From NCBI GenBank assembly GCA_030527925.1, contig JAUMZW010000009.1, forward strand, positions 1 through 64,000: a DNA stretch of 64,000 nt, in the 5' to 3' direction. Shown piece by piece: positions 63,701-64,000 of this stretch. The translations under genes and the position numbers were made by a program. The notes under the pieces are model-generated. The model worked only from the letters and a program-made list of their open reading frames with translations, was not told the DNA's origin and ran no database searches. The stretch comes from Streptococcus sp. GTDB taxonomy: Bacteria > Bacillota > Bacilli > Lactobacillales > Streptococcaceae. Each line of letters starts with the position of its first letter. The stretch's first letter is position 1.

Positions 63701-64000
63701 ATTTCTTCCTTAATCTTTATTATAATTTTTCTTTTAGAATGACCATCTTCTAATTTTTTAAAGGCTTTATTAATGTCTTTCAAGGTGCAAATACTATCAA
63801 TAACGGGAATAATTTTTCCTGCTTCCACCATTTTTTTTTATTGTTAGTAACTGGCTATGACTTGGTTTCATAAAAAGTTGTGTGTAAGAGACTTTATATA
63901 AAAAACTCAGGAAATCAAACTTTAGCCCCATGAAAAAGAGAATGATTCCGTGTAGATGTGTTAGATGATAATCTGTTTTGTAAGTTTTGTAAAAGTTTAG
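63697..64000 (-). pseudogene. Frameshifted C-terminal part of a zinc-type alcohol dehydrogenase
   Basis: The minus strand encodes the end of an MDR/zinc alcohol dehydrogenase-like protein. One frame runs from the window edge through MGLKFDFLSFLYKVSY and LFMKPSHSQLLTIKK. A run of nine T at 63831-63839 (nine A in the gene) then shifts the frame, and the rest, MVEAGKIIPVID then LKDINKAFKKLEDGH and KIIIKI, continues in another frame to a TGA at 63697 overlapping the DJ-1 start. The C-terminal motif PVID...LEDGH..KIIIKI is typical of the family. One A fewer would restore it. The 5' part lies outside the window. Confidence 0.72.

Noticed and set aside
1..64000. Search for insertion sequences, prophage, CRISPR arrays, toxin-antitoxin pairs or defence genes
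   Set aside because: No transposase, integrase, cas, phage structural or restriction gene is seen; repeats found are terminators and operators. The window is ordinary core chromosome in this respect.

Overview
The window is an AT-rich, densely packed piece of core chromosome from a Streptococcus. The gene neighbourhoods (liaFSR, HAD-cyclophilin fusion, cvfD, comFA-comFC-hpf, the yqeG-yqeH-yhbY-nadD-yqeK-rsfS cluster, manLMNO next to serS, ccrZ-trmB-rimP-nusA-infB-rbfA, the scr genes, secA-aroG-aroG-acpS-alr-recG) and the regulatory motifs (SigX cin-box, MtaR and CmbR boxes, CodY box, CcpA cre) all fit this. The layout is closest to what I know of the pyogenic group, including S. agalactiae-like species. 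I cannot fix the species from sequence alone.

Layout. 1-2.5 kb: the 3' end of tRNA-Asn and the cell-envelope stress system liaF-liaS-liaR. 2.5-7.6 kb: a HAD hydrolase fused to a cyclophilin, the S1-domain regulator cvfD, yigZ divergent from the competence operon comFA-comFC, then hpf. 7.7-13.3 kb: a ribosome-assembly and NAD cluster ending in a methyltransferase and tmcAL. 13.3-15.9 kb: a TipA-type MerR regulator split by an in-frame TGA, yebC, and a cystine-type binding lipoprotein behind a CmbR-like box. 16-19 kb: a three-gene glycan-modification cassette. 19-23.2 kb: a methionine uptake operon behind an MtaR MET-box. 23.2-27.5 kb: brnQ, sstT and T-box-controlled serS. 27.5-30.8 kb: the mannose/glucose PTS. 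30.8-40.3 kb: a Cof phosphatase, a DUF1361 protein, a purine permease, tsaE-GNAT-LCP, hit, ecsAB and ccrZ-trmB. 40.3-46 kb: tRNA-Ser and the rimP-nusA-ylxR-ylxQ-infB-rbfA operon. 46-52.9 kb: sucrose uptake and catabolism (scrR-scrB divergent from scrA, then scrK and manA). 53-61.3 kb: secA, two tandem DAHP synthases, acpS, alr, recG. 61.6-64 kb: an RclA-like flavoprotein, a DJ-1/Hsp31-family protein and a frameshifted zinc alcohol dehydrogenase running off the window.

Many genes are coupled by ATGA or TAATG overlaps, and most transcription units end in clear intrinsic terminators. Nutrient control is visible in the DNA. There are boxes for cysteine (CmbR), methionine (MtaR), serine (T-box), carbon source (cre and ScrR operators) and probably branched-chain amino acid/GTP status (CodY, in the hpf promoter). 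Competence control is visible at comFA.

I found no insertion sequence, prophage, CRISPR array or defence island, and no whole new system. The points most worth checking are: rimP, which has no AUG/GUG/UUG start and appears to start at AUC; the TipA-type regulator split by one TGA with a Shine-Dalgarno placed to release its drug-binding domain; three promoters placed so that the mRNA would be leaderless (yigZ, comFA, tsaE); a 13/15 CodY box inside the hpf promoter; and a repeated Rossmann-like module shared by a GT8 glycosyltransferase and the neighbouring acetyltransferase.
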